Assembly: GCA_016183245.1 (NCBI GenBank)
Contig: JACPEY010000058.1
Coordinates: forward strand, 1-33,070
DNA length: 33,070 bases
Source: Candidatus Daviesbacteria bacterium
GTDB lineage: Bacteria; Patescibacteriota; Microgenomatia; Daviesbacterales; UBA10151
Reading direction: 5' to 3'
The translations under genes and the position numbers were made by a program. Shown piece by piece: positions 13,642 to 21,986 of this stretch. Every line of letters begins with the position of its first letter. The first letter of the stretch is position 1. The notes beneath the pieces are model-generated. The model saw only the letters and a program-made list of their open reading frames with translations. It made no database searches and was not told where the DNA came from.

Positions 13642-16600
13642 CTAGTGAATTATTCTAGCTGTGTAAATCTTGTTAGTAATATTGTAACCATTAAAATCAA
13701 AGTCTGGGCTTACCGGCTCTGGTTCTTTATCATGCACATAATTATTAATAACATAGCTGGTAATAGAAGAATAATTGGAAATGGTTCCGGCTGTTCCCGC
13801 CACCAACACTTTCTTTTTTCCTCTTATTTCCGCTACATCAGCAAATTTATCCAATAAGCTTTCTGTAAATTTACTAATATCAATTTCTCCCTCCTTCGGA
13901 ATATCCAAAGCTCTCACCAATAAAGCTTCTTCTCCTTTGGCGGTTTGCACCTCAAAAATCAATACTGAACCTACGAATCTGGAATCACCACTTTCTAAAC
14001 CGGTAATAAACTTGTACGGTATAACCAATGGATGTCGGGATTCTGATCCCGAATATGTTTGCAGCAAATTAGGCACTCGGGTATAACAAACATCAGCCAA
14101 ATAACCTGCCATTTCACCCACCAGCCCACGGTCCGGAATAATCTTAACTTCAGCAACCTGCCCTGTCTGGGTTTTGATAAAACGGGCTTGTTCCTGCCTT
14201 AATTTCTCTGCGTGCGGATTAAACCGCTCTGTAATTCTACGAAAATTTTTTCTTAAGCCGTCATTTTTGATGATTGTCTCCACAATTTCCGGCCGCCAAT
14301 ATTTTTCCTGACCACTTTGATCCAAACTTAAAACGTGGTTTTTAATCATTTCATCAACTGTTAAAACAATTTCATTGATTCCTTCAGCAGTAACACCTTC
14401 TTGGGATAATTTGATTCTGACATTTTCCAAAAACTCGGGAGACCTGTTGTCTCGTTGATACAGCTTGGATAAAATGATTCTTCTCATTACCGAATCTATT
14501 CCAGCAAAACCTTCTCCTCCGCTGCGGTCTTCATTACTGAAATTCATGTTCAGCAGGGCCAAAGTTAACGAGTCTAGATCAGAAACTTTATCAAGGTGCT
14601 CTAAATAAGAATGAAGGTCGGTCATTTGTCTCGACATAGCAGCTACGGCTTTCTCGTTATTCATTCGGCCAAGAGCTTTACGGATAATATCGGCTCGCCT
14701 ATCAATAACTGCTTTTACAGACGTCTTTAGTTGATCTACCGAATGAGGTTGATCAATACACTCCAGAATTTCTCTTCTTAACACATTGTAGTCACCCTGA
14801 ACCGCTTCTGCGTTAAACTCTATCATTACACTAGATGCCGTGACGGTTTCGGTTCCGTATCCCCTAGGAAGAGAAGGAATTGTTCCTCTTTCTAACCCAA
14901 CAGCAAATTCGCTAATTTTGCTTGTTAGACTTTCTGTGGTTCCAGATCCAAAACGAGCAGTATCAAATCCGGTCACATTGGCTAACATTTGTATTTGAAA
15001 AGGGGTTAGATTACGCAATTGCTCTGGGCTTGTTAATTGTTCTTCTCCGAAAACCATTTTTTTTATCTCAGATAGCCTTTGCACCATCTCCGCAGTAGAA
15101 GTAAGTCTCAAATTCTTCATCTCTTCCGGTAAATCCGCAATTTTCTGATGCTCAAAAAGGTATAACCAGCGATAATATCGGTAGATAGTTTCATTTCTAG
15201 CTAAACCAAAGTTATGAATATAATCCGTGGCTATTGCAAATTCGAGTGGATCTAAACGAAATTGATCTTTTGGTAAATAACTTTTTAGATAAGTGATAAA
15301 TTTGGAAGTTCTATCAAAATCATTTCCACTAAAAGCATTACGCGCTTCGTCAGTAGATTTTGGTAAAACTGCTAAAAATCTATCAAATACTTCCTTACCT
15401 AATCCCATCCGCCAGAAATTTTGGTATTGTCTAGGTGTTAAATCAGGTCTTCTCTTAGGTAAATCAAGCATTGCATATGGTACTTCCTGCATTAATTTTT
15501 GATAAAAAAGTGGTGTTTCCTGATTATCTACTACCATCTCTATAAACTGATCCCTATTTCTCAATAAAAATTCAGCTACAGAAGCATTTTGTGAATTTTG
15601 TGAATAATAGCGCCAAAAAGTTTGATCTGCTGCAGGTATTTCTACCCAATCAATTTGCGCTAAAATTTGGCCAATTAATACTTGTTTGTTTGCATTATCT
15701 TTACTATTATTACCTAACATTGCTGCTTCATTTAAAAAAGCCAAAGTTGGCCGATCATTTTCAATAAATTCGGCGAAACGGTTCTTATCTACAAGTAATG
15801 CATCCCGAATAGCATAAGTTCTTTCACGATCAACTTTAAGAAAAAATTCCCAAAAAGCTCTTTCTTGCACTGGCAATTTATCCATATCAATCAGAGCAAG
15901 CACCTCACGAATCATCGGCAAAGATGATTCATTTTGTCGAGTAGCATACCCTAAGAAAACTTCTGTAGGTTTTCCGTCAACTACAAACCTTAATTTATTA
16001 AAATTATCTAAGCTGAGCGGTGAAGACAAAATACAATCCAAAAGATTCTTTCGTATCGCCGAACTGGAAGGAATACTTTTGAAAAACTCCCAAACTAGCC
16101 GCTCGTCAGCAGAATAACCGTTTAAATCTGTAACTGACAATAATTTATCAATTTCCCCCTGATTGCCATTTTTTGCTACCATCAGCAACAGATCCGAAGT
16201 TGGTACGCCCTCAGCAAAATAATTTTTATACTCTGCTATATTCTTGTGTCTCATCAGTCCCGTTACTTCCAAAGGTAGACTTAAACACGCCTTGCAAAAC
16301 TGCTGCTGTTCGGGAGTAAAGGCGGCAATTACCTCATTAGTAAAAAGAGATCTTGCTTGGGAGAAAAAACCAATATGTAAAGCATTTTCAAAAAAAGCAA
16401 CAGTCGGTCGGCCATTATTGATAAAAGAGGCGATCTCGAAAAGACCCAAAGCAGCCATTTGTTGTTGCAAATTTTCTGGCAGGGTTCTGAAAAAAGCTAA
16501 TTTGGATTGATCCTCCTTTGAAAGCGTAGCTAAAAACTCTCCTGGTAAATTAACCAAGGCAGCCACTCTAATATCTTGCTTCAGTTGGTGAAAATAGGTA

Positions 16601-18414
16601 AGCTTCAAATAAGGATCCAACTTATCCTGATTATGACATTTCGAAACAAATTCCTGCATCAACCAATCTCCCACCGGTACTCCCTCACTAATAAGTTTAT
16701 TAAGCATCATAGCATTCGGCGCGAGACCGCCGACATCATCGAACATTTCATCAGCAATTTCATCTCTATGAGTAGCTAAATATGAATAGAATTGTAATCG
16801 GTCAGGCAATATGCTAGACGCATGTTTCGCAGGCTCTAAATGATCTATTAAATTCAAAACAAATCCGGTTGCAAATTGAAGAGGAACAGCAGGTATTTCT
16901 CCTCTGTTTACTTTTGACCTTAAATCCTGCACATAATTGATTATTTTTCCCTTGCTCAATCCTACCTCACCGTTTTCCCATATTAAAAAATCTCCTGGTT
17001 TGAAGCCCTCAGTTTTAGGCAGTGAATTTAAAATTATTGCAATATCAGCCAAAGTTTCTTTATTTTTGTATAATTCTTCATAAAAAGGCACTGCTGCGGC
17101 ATGTAAAATCTTAGTTCCGTAATAATATTCTTCAAAAGCCTTGGCCCAGGCAACTCTTTCCGGATCAGCCTGAAAGGAAAGAATTTGACTAAATGTTTTC
17201 TCTATTTCTCCATACAGCTTAGTAATATCTTCAAAATGATAACCCATCCCCTCAAACGCCTTGTAGATACCGCGACAATCCCAACCAGCATTAATTAAAG
17301 CATTAAGCTGAGGTAGCTTACCACTGGAATCAAGGTATCGTATACCTGTGGTAAAATCCCTACCACCGCAAGCTAATTTTTCTCCATATAAAGGCGACTT
17401 ACCTGCAGCTTGCGCTTTCCTTTCTGGCAGGACATTAGTAGCAGCCCAATCAACTAGATAGGGATAATATTTTTCCAGTTGTTGACCAATTGCAGGATTA
17501 AGCAAATCATTGTATTCTAACCAATATTCATAATTACCACCATGATCGTAACTACCCTTTGGACGCTCTTTTCTAAAGGGCAAAACCTCTGCAAACATTT
17601 GCCAAATAACAGCTTTGTTGAAGGCTTCCTGCTGATTGAGAGTTAAGCCTCCTTGTTTCATTATCTGCAGCAAACCATTCTGTTCAGATTTGCCAATTCC
17701 ACTACAGAAAGAGTCATTACCATATAGAACCTGCGTCCTCCCGTCAAATTGGTGGTAAATTTTTTTAAAAGTTTCTTCCTGCATATTACCTAAAACTGCA
17801 ATCATTTCAGCAAGTTCATCAGGATAATCTCGGAACTCATAGCTTCTTGGTACAATATAAAGTTGGTGTCCCCGCTGAATGGCCAATTTAAATTTTTTTA
17901 TAGCCTCAGACTCATTCTGATCTAGGGATTTCACTAAACGGGATAAAACTTCTGGTTTAAAATCCCTTCTCTTATATATCAGAATATTCGCCTCAATTAC
18001 CTGTAACAGCTCCCCGCTTTGCTTAACCCCTGCCCAGCTAAGGCGTTTTTTCATATACTCGCGCCAAAGTCTCGTTGGCAACCTCTGATCAGCTAGTTGT
18101 CTCTGTATTTCTTCATTCTTATAATCCAACGTTACCTTTCCGCTATGAAACTGATCGCGAGCAATATTTGCTGTTTGTCCAATTACATAATCCCTGAGCT
18201 GTTTTTCTTTCCTTTGAAAATCTGCTTGAGAAGATATAGAAGTTTCTTCCGACATTCCAAGCTTTTGTCGAAATTCCAAAGGAGTTTTATGGCGGTCAAA
18301 TCCCCTAATCTGCGGTGGTTCTAATTTAAAAGGAGCTTCTACTTTTTCAAGGGGCCTTACAGCTTCTCTTTTTTCAGCACCCACATGTTCCAAAACCGCA
18401 GCTTCATTACCCAT
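13642..18414 (-). CDS. Giant hypothetical protein with internal helical repeats
   Basis: About 1,590 residues, not recognised. There is no signal peptide or membrane segment, so it is probably cytoplasmic. Most of it is helical. A repeated motif, roughly FxxxGxPTxxFxxxA, recurs every 70-90 residues (counted from the ATG at 18414): ISEGVPVGDWLM near 575, FINNGRPTVAFF near 664, FAEGVPTSDLLL near 733, FVVDGKPTEVFL near 810, FIENDRPTLAFL near 883 and VVDNQETPLFYQ near 961. Several copies are followed by a FWEFF or FWRYY segment. The last 170 residues look like a separate alpha/beta domain (DVCYTRVP, PLVIPYKF, GSVLIFEVQTAKGEEALLVRAL). The longer frame from 18441 is possible, but GGAA precedes 18414. 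It is divergent from rpmE. Confidence 0.85.
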   Translation of the reverse strand: MGNEAAVLEHVGAEKREAVRPLEKVEAPFKLEPPQIRGFDRHKTPLEFRQKLGMSEETSISSQADFQRKEKQLRDYVIGQTANIARDQFHSGKVTLDYKNEEIQRQLADQRLPTRLWREYMKKRLSWAGVKQSGELLQVIEANILIYKRRDFKPEVLSRLVKSLDQNESEAIKKFKLAIQRGHQLYIVPRSYEFRDYPDELAEMIAVLGNMQEETFKKIYHQFDGRTQVLYGNDSFCSGIGKSEQNGLLQIMKQGGLTLNQQEAFNKAVIWQMFAEVLPFRKERPKGSYDHGGNYEYWLEYNDLLNPAIGQQLEKYYPYLVDWAATNVLPERKAQAAGKSPLYGEKLACGGRDFTTGIRYLDSSGKLPQLNALINAGWDCRGIYKAFEGMGYHFEDITKLYGEIEKTFSQILSFQADPERVAWAKAFEEYYYGTKILHAAAVPFYEELYKNKETLADIAIILNSLPKTEGFKPGDFLIWENGEVGLSKGKIINYVQDLRSKVNRGEIPAVPLQFATGFVLNLIDHLEPAKHASSILPDRLQFYSYLATHRDEIADEMFDDVGGLAPNAMMLNKLISEGVPVGDWLMQEFVSKCHNQDKLDPYLKLTYFHQLKQDIRVAALVNLPGEFLATLSKEDQSKLAFFRTLPENLQQQMAALGLFEIASFINNGRPTVAFFENALHIGFFSQARSLFTNEVIAAFTPEQQQFCKACLSLPLEVTGLMRHKNIAEYKNYFAEGVPTSDLLLMVAKNGNQGEIDKLLSVTDLNGYSADERLVWEFFKSIPSSSAIRKNLLDCILSSPLSLDNFNKLRFVVDGKPTEVFLGYATRQNESSLPMIREVLALIDMDKLPVQERAFWEFFLKVDRERTYAIRDALLVDKNRFAEFIENDRPTLAFLNEAAMLGNNSKDNANKQVLIGQILAQIDWVEIPAADQTFWRYYSQNSQNASVAEFLLRNRDQFIEMVVDNQETPLFYQKLMQEVPYAMLDLPKRRPDLTPRQYQNFWRMGLGKEVFDRFLAVLPKSTDEARNAFSGNDFDRTSKFITYLKSYLPKDQFRLDPLEFAIATDYIHNFGLARNETIYRYYRWLYLFEHQKIADLPEEMKNLRLTSTAEMVQRLSEIKKMVFGEEQLTSPEQLRNLTPFQIQMLANVTGFDTARFGSGTTESLTSKISEFAVGLERGTIPSLPRGYGTETVTASSVMIEFNAEAVQGDYNVLRREILECIDQPHSVDQLKTSVKAVIDRRADIIRKALGRMNNEKAVAAMSRQMTDLHSYLEHLDKVSDLDSLTLALLNMNFSNEDRSGGEGFAGIDSVMRRIILSKLYQRDNRSPEFLENVRIKLSQEGVTAEGINEIVLTVDEMIKNHVLSLDQSGQEKYWRPEIVETIIKNDGLRKNFRRITERFNPHAEKLRQEQARFIKTQTGQVAEVKIIPDRGLVGEMAGYLADVCYTRVPNLLQTYSGSESRHPLVIPYKFITGLESGDSRFVGSVLIFEVQTAKGEEALLVRALDIPKEGEIDISKFTESLLDKFADVAEIRGKKKVLVAGTAGTISNYSSITSYVINNYVHDKEPEPVSPDFDFNGYNITNKIYTARIIH
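14035..14052. repeat. Palindrome inside the giant gene
   Basis: TCGGGAT-TCTG-ATCCCGA is a perfect 7-bp inverted repeat inside the C-terminal domain, encoding part of the YSGSESRHP loop. It resembles a short in-frame palindromic insertion. Confidence 0.5.
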
Positions 18415-18447
18415 ATTATTTCCAGAATAACATAAATTCAAACCACT

Positions 18448-18475
18448 TTGAATTTTGAACTCATTCTGCTATACT
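18448..18475 (+). promoter_or_regulatory. Promoter of rpmE
   Basis: TTGAAT (18448-18453), a 16-bp spacer and TATACT (18470-18475) lie 10 nt before the rpmE ATG, giving a leader of about 3 nt. Confidence 0.6.
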
Positions 18476-18485
18476 ATGCACTGAT

Positions 18486-18812
18486 ATGAAAGCAAATATT
18501 CATCCGCAATGGTTTACGGAGGCAAAAGTCAGCTGCGCTTGCGGTAACACTTTTACGACAGGTTCTACCCTGCCTTCAATCCGCGTGGACATTTGCAGTG
18601 CCTGTCATCCTCTTTTTACAGGCCAGCAAAAATTTGTTGATACTTTAGGTCAAGTGGACAGATTTATAAAGAAAACTGAATCTTCCAAAACTAAACAGGA
18701 AGAAAGAAAAAGAATTTTGGAAGCCAGAAAAGCAAAAGTTGAAGACAAAAAGAAAGAACGGCCTTCCCTCAAGGATCTACTCATGCAGGCCCGCAAACAA
18801 ATCCCTTCCTAG
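18486..18812 (+). CDS. rpmE: Ribosomal protein L31, with long C-terminal extension
   Basis: Large-subunit protein L31. Residues 1-66 hold the family: [10 protein letters not shown], zinc-binding CAC (residues 18-20), then [11 protein letters not shown] with the second cysteine pair and the conserved VDTxGxVDRF. This is the zinc-binding (C+) form. L31 is usually 65-75 residues; here a further 40 highly charged residues follow ([20 protein letters not shown]), probably a helix reaching over the ribosome surface. The short leader and the prfA gene downstream match a common rpmE-prfA-prmC order. Confidence 0.92.
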   Translation: MKANIHPQWFTEAKVSCACGNTFTTGSTLPSIRVDICSACHPLFTGQQKFVDTLGQVDRFIKKTESSKTKQEERKRILEARKAKVEDKKKERPSLKDLLMQARKQIPS

Positions 18813-18821
18813 ATAAGGTAC

Positions 18822-18877
18822 TTCTCCACTCGCTACGCTCGGTCGAAGAATAATTTTTGTTCGAGCGAAGTCGAGAA
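18822..18877. repeat. Palindromic element between rpmE and prfA (copy 4)
   Basis: TTCTCCACTCGCTACGCTCG pairs imperfectly with CGAGCGAAGTCGAGAA across an A/T-rich loop. It fills the gap between rpmE and prfA and could serve as a terminator-like hairpin. Confidence 0.6.
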
Positions 18878-18900
18878 CATACCGTTATAATAATTAAACT

Positions 18901-19893
18901 ATGAACAATGATTACCTAAAACAACAAATAGATGAATTGAGCCGGCAGATAGAAGATATCAAGCCTTTACTCGAGGATCCGGAAATGGCCCAGCTGGCAA
19001 AAGATGAGATTAAGGATCTGGAAGAACAAAAACACGCCTTAGAGTCTTCAGCTTCCGGTGCCCGGACACAAAACGACTCCGGTGAAACAGATCCGGAATC
19101 AGGGCTAAACCCGAATGTGGCGATTTTAGAAATCCGCTCTGCTGCCGGAGGTGACGAGGCCGGGCTTTTTGCCGGCGATTTACTTAGAATGTATACCAGA
19201 TTTACCCAAAACAAAAGCTGGAAGATAGAAGAGTTGGACAGGTCAGAAGGCAAACTCGGGCAAGTCAAAGAGATTGTGCTCAAAATTACCGGAAAAGACT
19301 CATACAATCATCTAAAGTTTGAATCGGGAGTACACAGAGTACAAAGAGTACCCACAACAGAATCCGGAGGCCGGATCCATACTTCCACAGCCACCGTAGC
19401 AGTGCTTCCGCAAGTCAGTCATACACAAGTTGTTATTAATCCTTCTGATATAGAATTTGAAGCTTTCAGAAGCGGCGGAGCAGGAGGGCAAAATGTTAAT
19501 AAAGTATCAACAGCTGTCAGATTGAAACACATCCCCACCGGCATTACAGTTACTGCCCAGACAGAAAGATCCCAGTTACAAAACAGGGAAAATGCCATGA
19601 GTTTACTCCGCTCAAAGCTTTGGACAATGGAGCAGGAAGAAAAGGCCGGGAATCTAGATGAACAAAGAGCTACCCAGGTAGGAACTGGTGAAAGAGCGGA
19701 AAAAATCAGGACTTATAATTTCCCCCAAAACAGGGTCACAGACCACCGAATTAACAAATCCTGGCATAATTTGGAAAGGATACTGGAAGGAAATTTAGAT
19801 GACATCATTAAGGCTTTACAGCAACACTCCTCTGTCATCCTGACCCGCCTCTCAGCCGGAGGCAGTGAGGGCGGGGAAGGATCTCAAGATTAA
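18901..19893 (+). CDS. prfA: Peptide chain release factor 1
   Basis: 330 residues; terminates translation at UAA and UAG. The codon-reading tripeptide of RF1 type is PTT (151-153, in [20 protein letters not shown]). The peptidyl-hydrolase GGQ loop is 195-197 ([10 protein letters not shown]), followed by [16 protein letters not shown]. The N-terminal domain is shorter than the usual 360-residue RF1. Normal homology ends near residue 308; residues 311-330 ([19 protein letters not shown] and its flank) are encoded by a palindromic element, so this tail is acquired. TATAAT at the -10 position lies 9 nt before the ATG. PrmC, which methylates the GGQ glutamine, is the next gene. Confidence 0.93.
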   Translation: MNNDYLKQQIDELSRQIEDIKPLLEDPEMAQLAKDEIKDLEEQKHALESSASGARTQNDSGETDPESGLNPNVAILEIRSAAGGDEAGLFAGDLLRMYTRFTQNKSWKIEELDRSEGKLGQVKEIVLKITGKDSYNHLKFESGVHRVQRVPTTESGGRIHTSTATVAVLPQVSHTQVVINPSDIEFEAFRSGGAGGQNVNKVSTAVRLKHIPTGITVTAQTERSQLQNRENAMSLLRSKLWTMEQEEKAGNLDEQRATQVGTGERAEKIRTYNFPQNRVTDHRINKSWHNLERILEGNLDDIIKALQQHSSVILTRLSAGGSEGGEGSQD

Positions 19894-19932
19894 TTATGAG
19901 ATTGCCACGTCGCTTCGCTCCTCGCAATGACA
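19833..19932. repeat. TGTCAT...ATGACA element forming the prfA/prmC junction (copy 5)
   Basis: 100 bp with perfect outer ends TGTCAT and ATGACA. The left half contains CCCGCCTC and GAGGGCGGG arms; the right half contains GATTGCC and TCGCAATGAC. The left half matches the element at 26383-26512 (opposite strand) with two differences in the first 46 bases. The element carries the RF1 tail and stop (19891-19893) and the PrmC ATG (19896). Confidence 0.85.
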
Positions 19933-20651
19933 GCAACCAACCAAAACAATATATTAAAGGTTATGTTGAATTCTACAAACTAAGGTTTAAAGTTACCCCT
20001 GATACGCTGATCCCCCGTCCGGAAACTGAACTTCTGGTTGATGAGGTACTAAATAGCATCAAAAGCATTAATAAAAAAGATATATTAGTCGTCGATGTAG
20101 GAACCGGAGCAGGAAATATAGCCATAAGCATTGCTAAAAACACTTCTCAGGTAAAAATTATTGCAGTTGATATATCGGAAAAAGCACTTAAAGTAGCTAA
20201 GCAAAATGCCAAACTTCACAGTGTAGAAAACCGGATAAAATTTATCCAAAGCGACCTGCTTTCTGCTGTTGACTGTAACCTGAAACCCGTAACCTGTAAC
20301 CTAATTGTTGTCACCAATTTACCCTACATCCCTTCTGCCCGGATTCCTTATCTTGATTCATCAGTCAAGGATTTTGAACCGCACATAGCTTTGGATGGCG
20401 GCGAAGACGGCTTCAAACTATACCGCAAGCTCTTCCAGCAAATCAAACAGCTTTCCACACCCGGTGTGGATTCGAAGCTACACACCGGGTGTGGAGATTC
20501 AAAACTTAAACTAATTGTTTGTGAAATAGATTATACTCACGGAGAACTGGCAGCAATAGAAGCTTTAAAATATTTCCCGGATGCAAGAATTAAAGTTAAC
20601 AAGGATCTTGCTCATTTACAGAGAATCCTATTAATCTTCTGCAGCCACTGA
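19896..20651 (+). CDS. prmC: Release-factor glutamine methyltransferase, lacking the N-terminal domain
   Basis: 251 residues. Transfers a methyl group from S-adenosylmethionine to the GGQ glutamine of release factors. Residues 14-40 (QPKQYIKGYVEFYKLRFKV, then LIPRPETELLVD) and the SAM loop VDVGTGAGN (66-74) are clear. The substrate motif reads NLPY (141-144) instead of NPPY. The usual 70-residue helical N-terminal domain is missing; the first 12 residues come from the element that also ends prfA. Two further small repeats are in frame: four 7-nt units at 20274-20301 and an inverted repeat at 20455-20494. The end overlaps the convergent small gene by 21 nt. Function is likely kept because the catalytic core is intact. 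Confidence 0.88.
   Translation: MRLPRRFAPRNDSNQPKQYIKGYVEFYKLRFKVTPDTLIPRPETELLVDEVLNSIKSINKKDILVVDVGTGAGNIAISIAKNTSQVKIIAVDISEKALKVAKQNAKLHSVENRIKFIQSDLLSAVDCNLKPVTCNLIVVTNLPYIPSARIPYLDSSVKDFEPHIALDGGEDGFKLYRKLFQQIKQLSTPGVDSKLHTGCGDSKLKLIVCEIDYTHGELAAIEALKYFPDARIKVNKDLAHLQRILLIFCSH
20274..20301 (+). repeat. Four degenerate 7-nt tandem units inside prmC
   Basis: TGTAACC, TGAAACC, CGTAACC and TGTAACC stand in series and encode the CNLKPVTCNL segment just before the NLPY motif. Confidence 0.7.
20455..20494. repeat. Inverted repeat inserted in prmC
   Basis: CCACACCCGGTGTGG (20455-20469) is inverted as CACACCGGGTGTGG (20481-20494); each arm is itself nearly palindromic. In frame it encodes STPGVDSKLHTGCG, a segment not expected in PrmC. 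Confidence 0.7.
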
Positions 20652-20855
20652 TAGATTTCGCTCAAACGGCTCCACCTCATAGGGACACTGCTCAGCCATC
20701 TCATCTGCAGTAAATTCTAACTTACCTCTAACTTTCATTAATCTAATAGAACATTCTACTCCTATATGCGCTGCTTTACCCCAATCCATCTTACGCTCTA
20801 AAGCATGCATGAATGGTTCAAAGAACTTTTCAAAATCATCTCTTTCCCTATTCAT
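20631..20855 (-). CDS. Small hypothetical protein
   Basis: 74 residues (MNRERDDFEKFFEPFMHALE at the start), acidic at the end, probably helical, no membrane segment and no recognised family. It starts 6 nt after the S1C protease stop and so is the last gene of the minus-strand operon. Its last 21 nt overlap the end of convergent prmC. No Shine-Dalgarno site is visible. Confidence 0.55.
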   Translation of the reverse strand: MNRERDDFEKFFEPFMHALERKMDWGKAAHIGVECSIRLMKVRGKLEFTADEMAEQCPYEVEPFERNLSVAAED

Positions 20856-20861
20856 AAAATT

Positions 20862-21986
20862 TTACTGATTAGGTAATTCCTGTAAAGTAGCTGTAACCTG
20901 CCTTTCTTTACCATCATTCCAGATAGTTAAATTAAGATTATCACCAATTTTTTTACCGGCAATAGCCTGAGAGATTTTTGATTCCGAATCCACGCTCTCT
21001 CCATCAATTTTTGTAATAATATCTCCCTGCTCTATACCGGCTTTATCTGCTGAAGAATCTGCTACCACCTCCTGAATATAAGCTCCCTGGGGAACCTCAT
21101 TCATAATAGCAACATCCTTGGAGATAAACCTGTAACTAATACCCAGAAAAGGCCTGGAAACAGAACCTTTTTCAATAAATTCATCTACTATTTTTTTAAC
21201 AGAATTTATCGGTACTGCAAAACCGATATTTTGGGCTCCTTCCGTAGTAGCCACATTTACCCCTATTACCTGCCCAGCAGAATTTAAAAGCGGCCCCCCT
21301 GAGTTTCCGGGATTTATAGCTGCATCTGTTTGAATTAAATCATCCAAAGACTCTGCAGAACCGGAAAAAGGATCGCCCGCCACCACTTTCCTGCCAAGGC
21401 CGGAAACTACTCCGGTAGTTACAGTATTGGTAAACCTTCCCAAAGCATTTCCGATTGCAATCACCGTCTGTCCAACCTTGATTTTAGAAGAATCCCCAAA
21501 CTCCAAAGCCTGCAATTTTTCACCCTCTACCTGCACAACAGCCAAATCAATTATCGGGTCACGGTAAATTTTCTTAATTTCAAACTTTTTGCCATCCCGG
21601 GTCACAACCGAGTAGCGGATATTTGTATCTAAAACAACATGTTTGTTAGTAACAATAATCCCTTTATCTGAAACCACAAATCCTGTCCCAATAGTACTAT
21701 CCTGATTTCTCGGAACGGAAAAAGGATCAAAAGGGTTAAAAACCCGCTGCGCAGCACCAATTGCAACAACAGAAGGCGATACTTTTTCTACCACAGAGAT
21801 CACCGCATTCTCTTCTGAAACAACAGTTCTGGTTTCGGTTTTTTCAAGCTTTGGAAGCTGCAAACTCAACCCCGGAACCAAACCCTTAGCTTGAGCCTGA
21901 TAGAATAAAAAGGCTCCTGCCAAACCCAGCACTATTGCTATAACTACTGCGCTTAAATTTAATTTAGGCGGTTTCGGATAATCCAT
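20862..21986 (-). CDS. HtrA/DegP-type S1C serine protease, membrane-anchored
   Basis: 374 residues. A single membrane helix (about residues 11-29, LSAVVIAIVLGLAGAFLFY) anchors it, with the protease outside. The chymotrypsin-like triad is visible: histidine in VTNKHVV, aspartate in DPIIDLAVV and serine in NPGNSGGPL. One PDZ domain follows (about 275-370; FLGISYRF, GAYIQEV, AGIEQGDIITKIDG). This is the pattern of bacterial HtrA quality-control proteases that degrade misfolded exported proteins. Its ATG overlaps the stop of the S41 protease gene (TAATG), so two envelope proteases are co-translated. Confidence 0.92.
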   Translation of the reverse strand: MDYPKPPKLNLSAVVIAIVLGLAGAFLFYQAQAKGLVPGLSLQLPKLEKTETRTVVSEENAVISVVEKVSPSVVAIGAAQRVFNPFDPFSVPRNQDSTIGTGFVVSDKGIIVTNKHVVLDTNIRYSVVTRDGKKFEIKKIYRDPIIDLAVVQVEGEKLQALEFGDSSKIKVGQTVIAIGNALGRFTNTVTTGVVSGLGRKVVAGDPFSGSAESLDDLIQTDAAINPGNSGGPLLNSAGQVIGVNVATTEGAQNIGFAVPINSVKKIVDEFIEKGSVSRPFLGISYRFISKDVAIMNEVPQGAYIQEVVADSSADKAGIEQGDIITKIDGESVDSESKISQAIAGKKIGDNLNLTIWNDGKERQVTATLQELPNQ

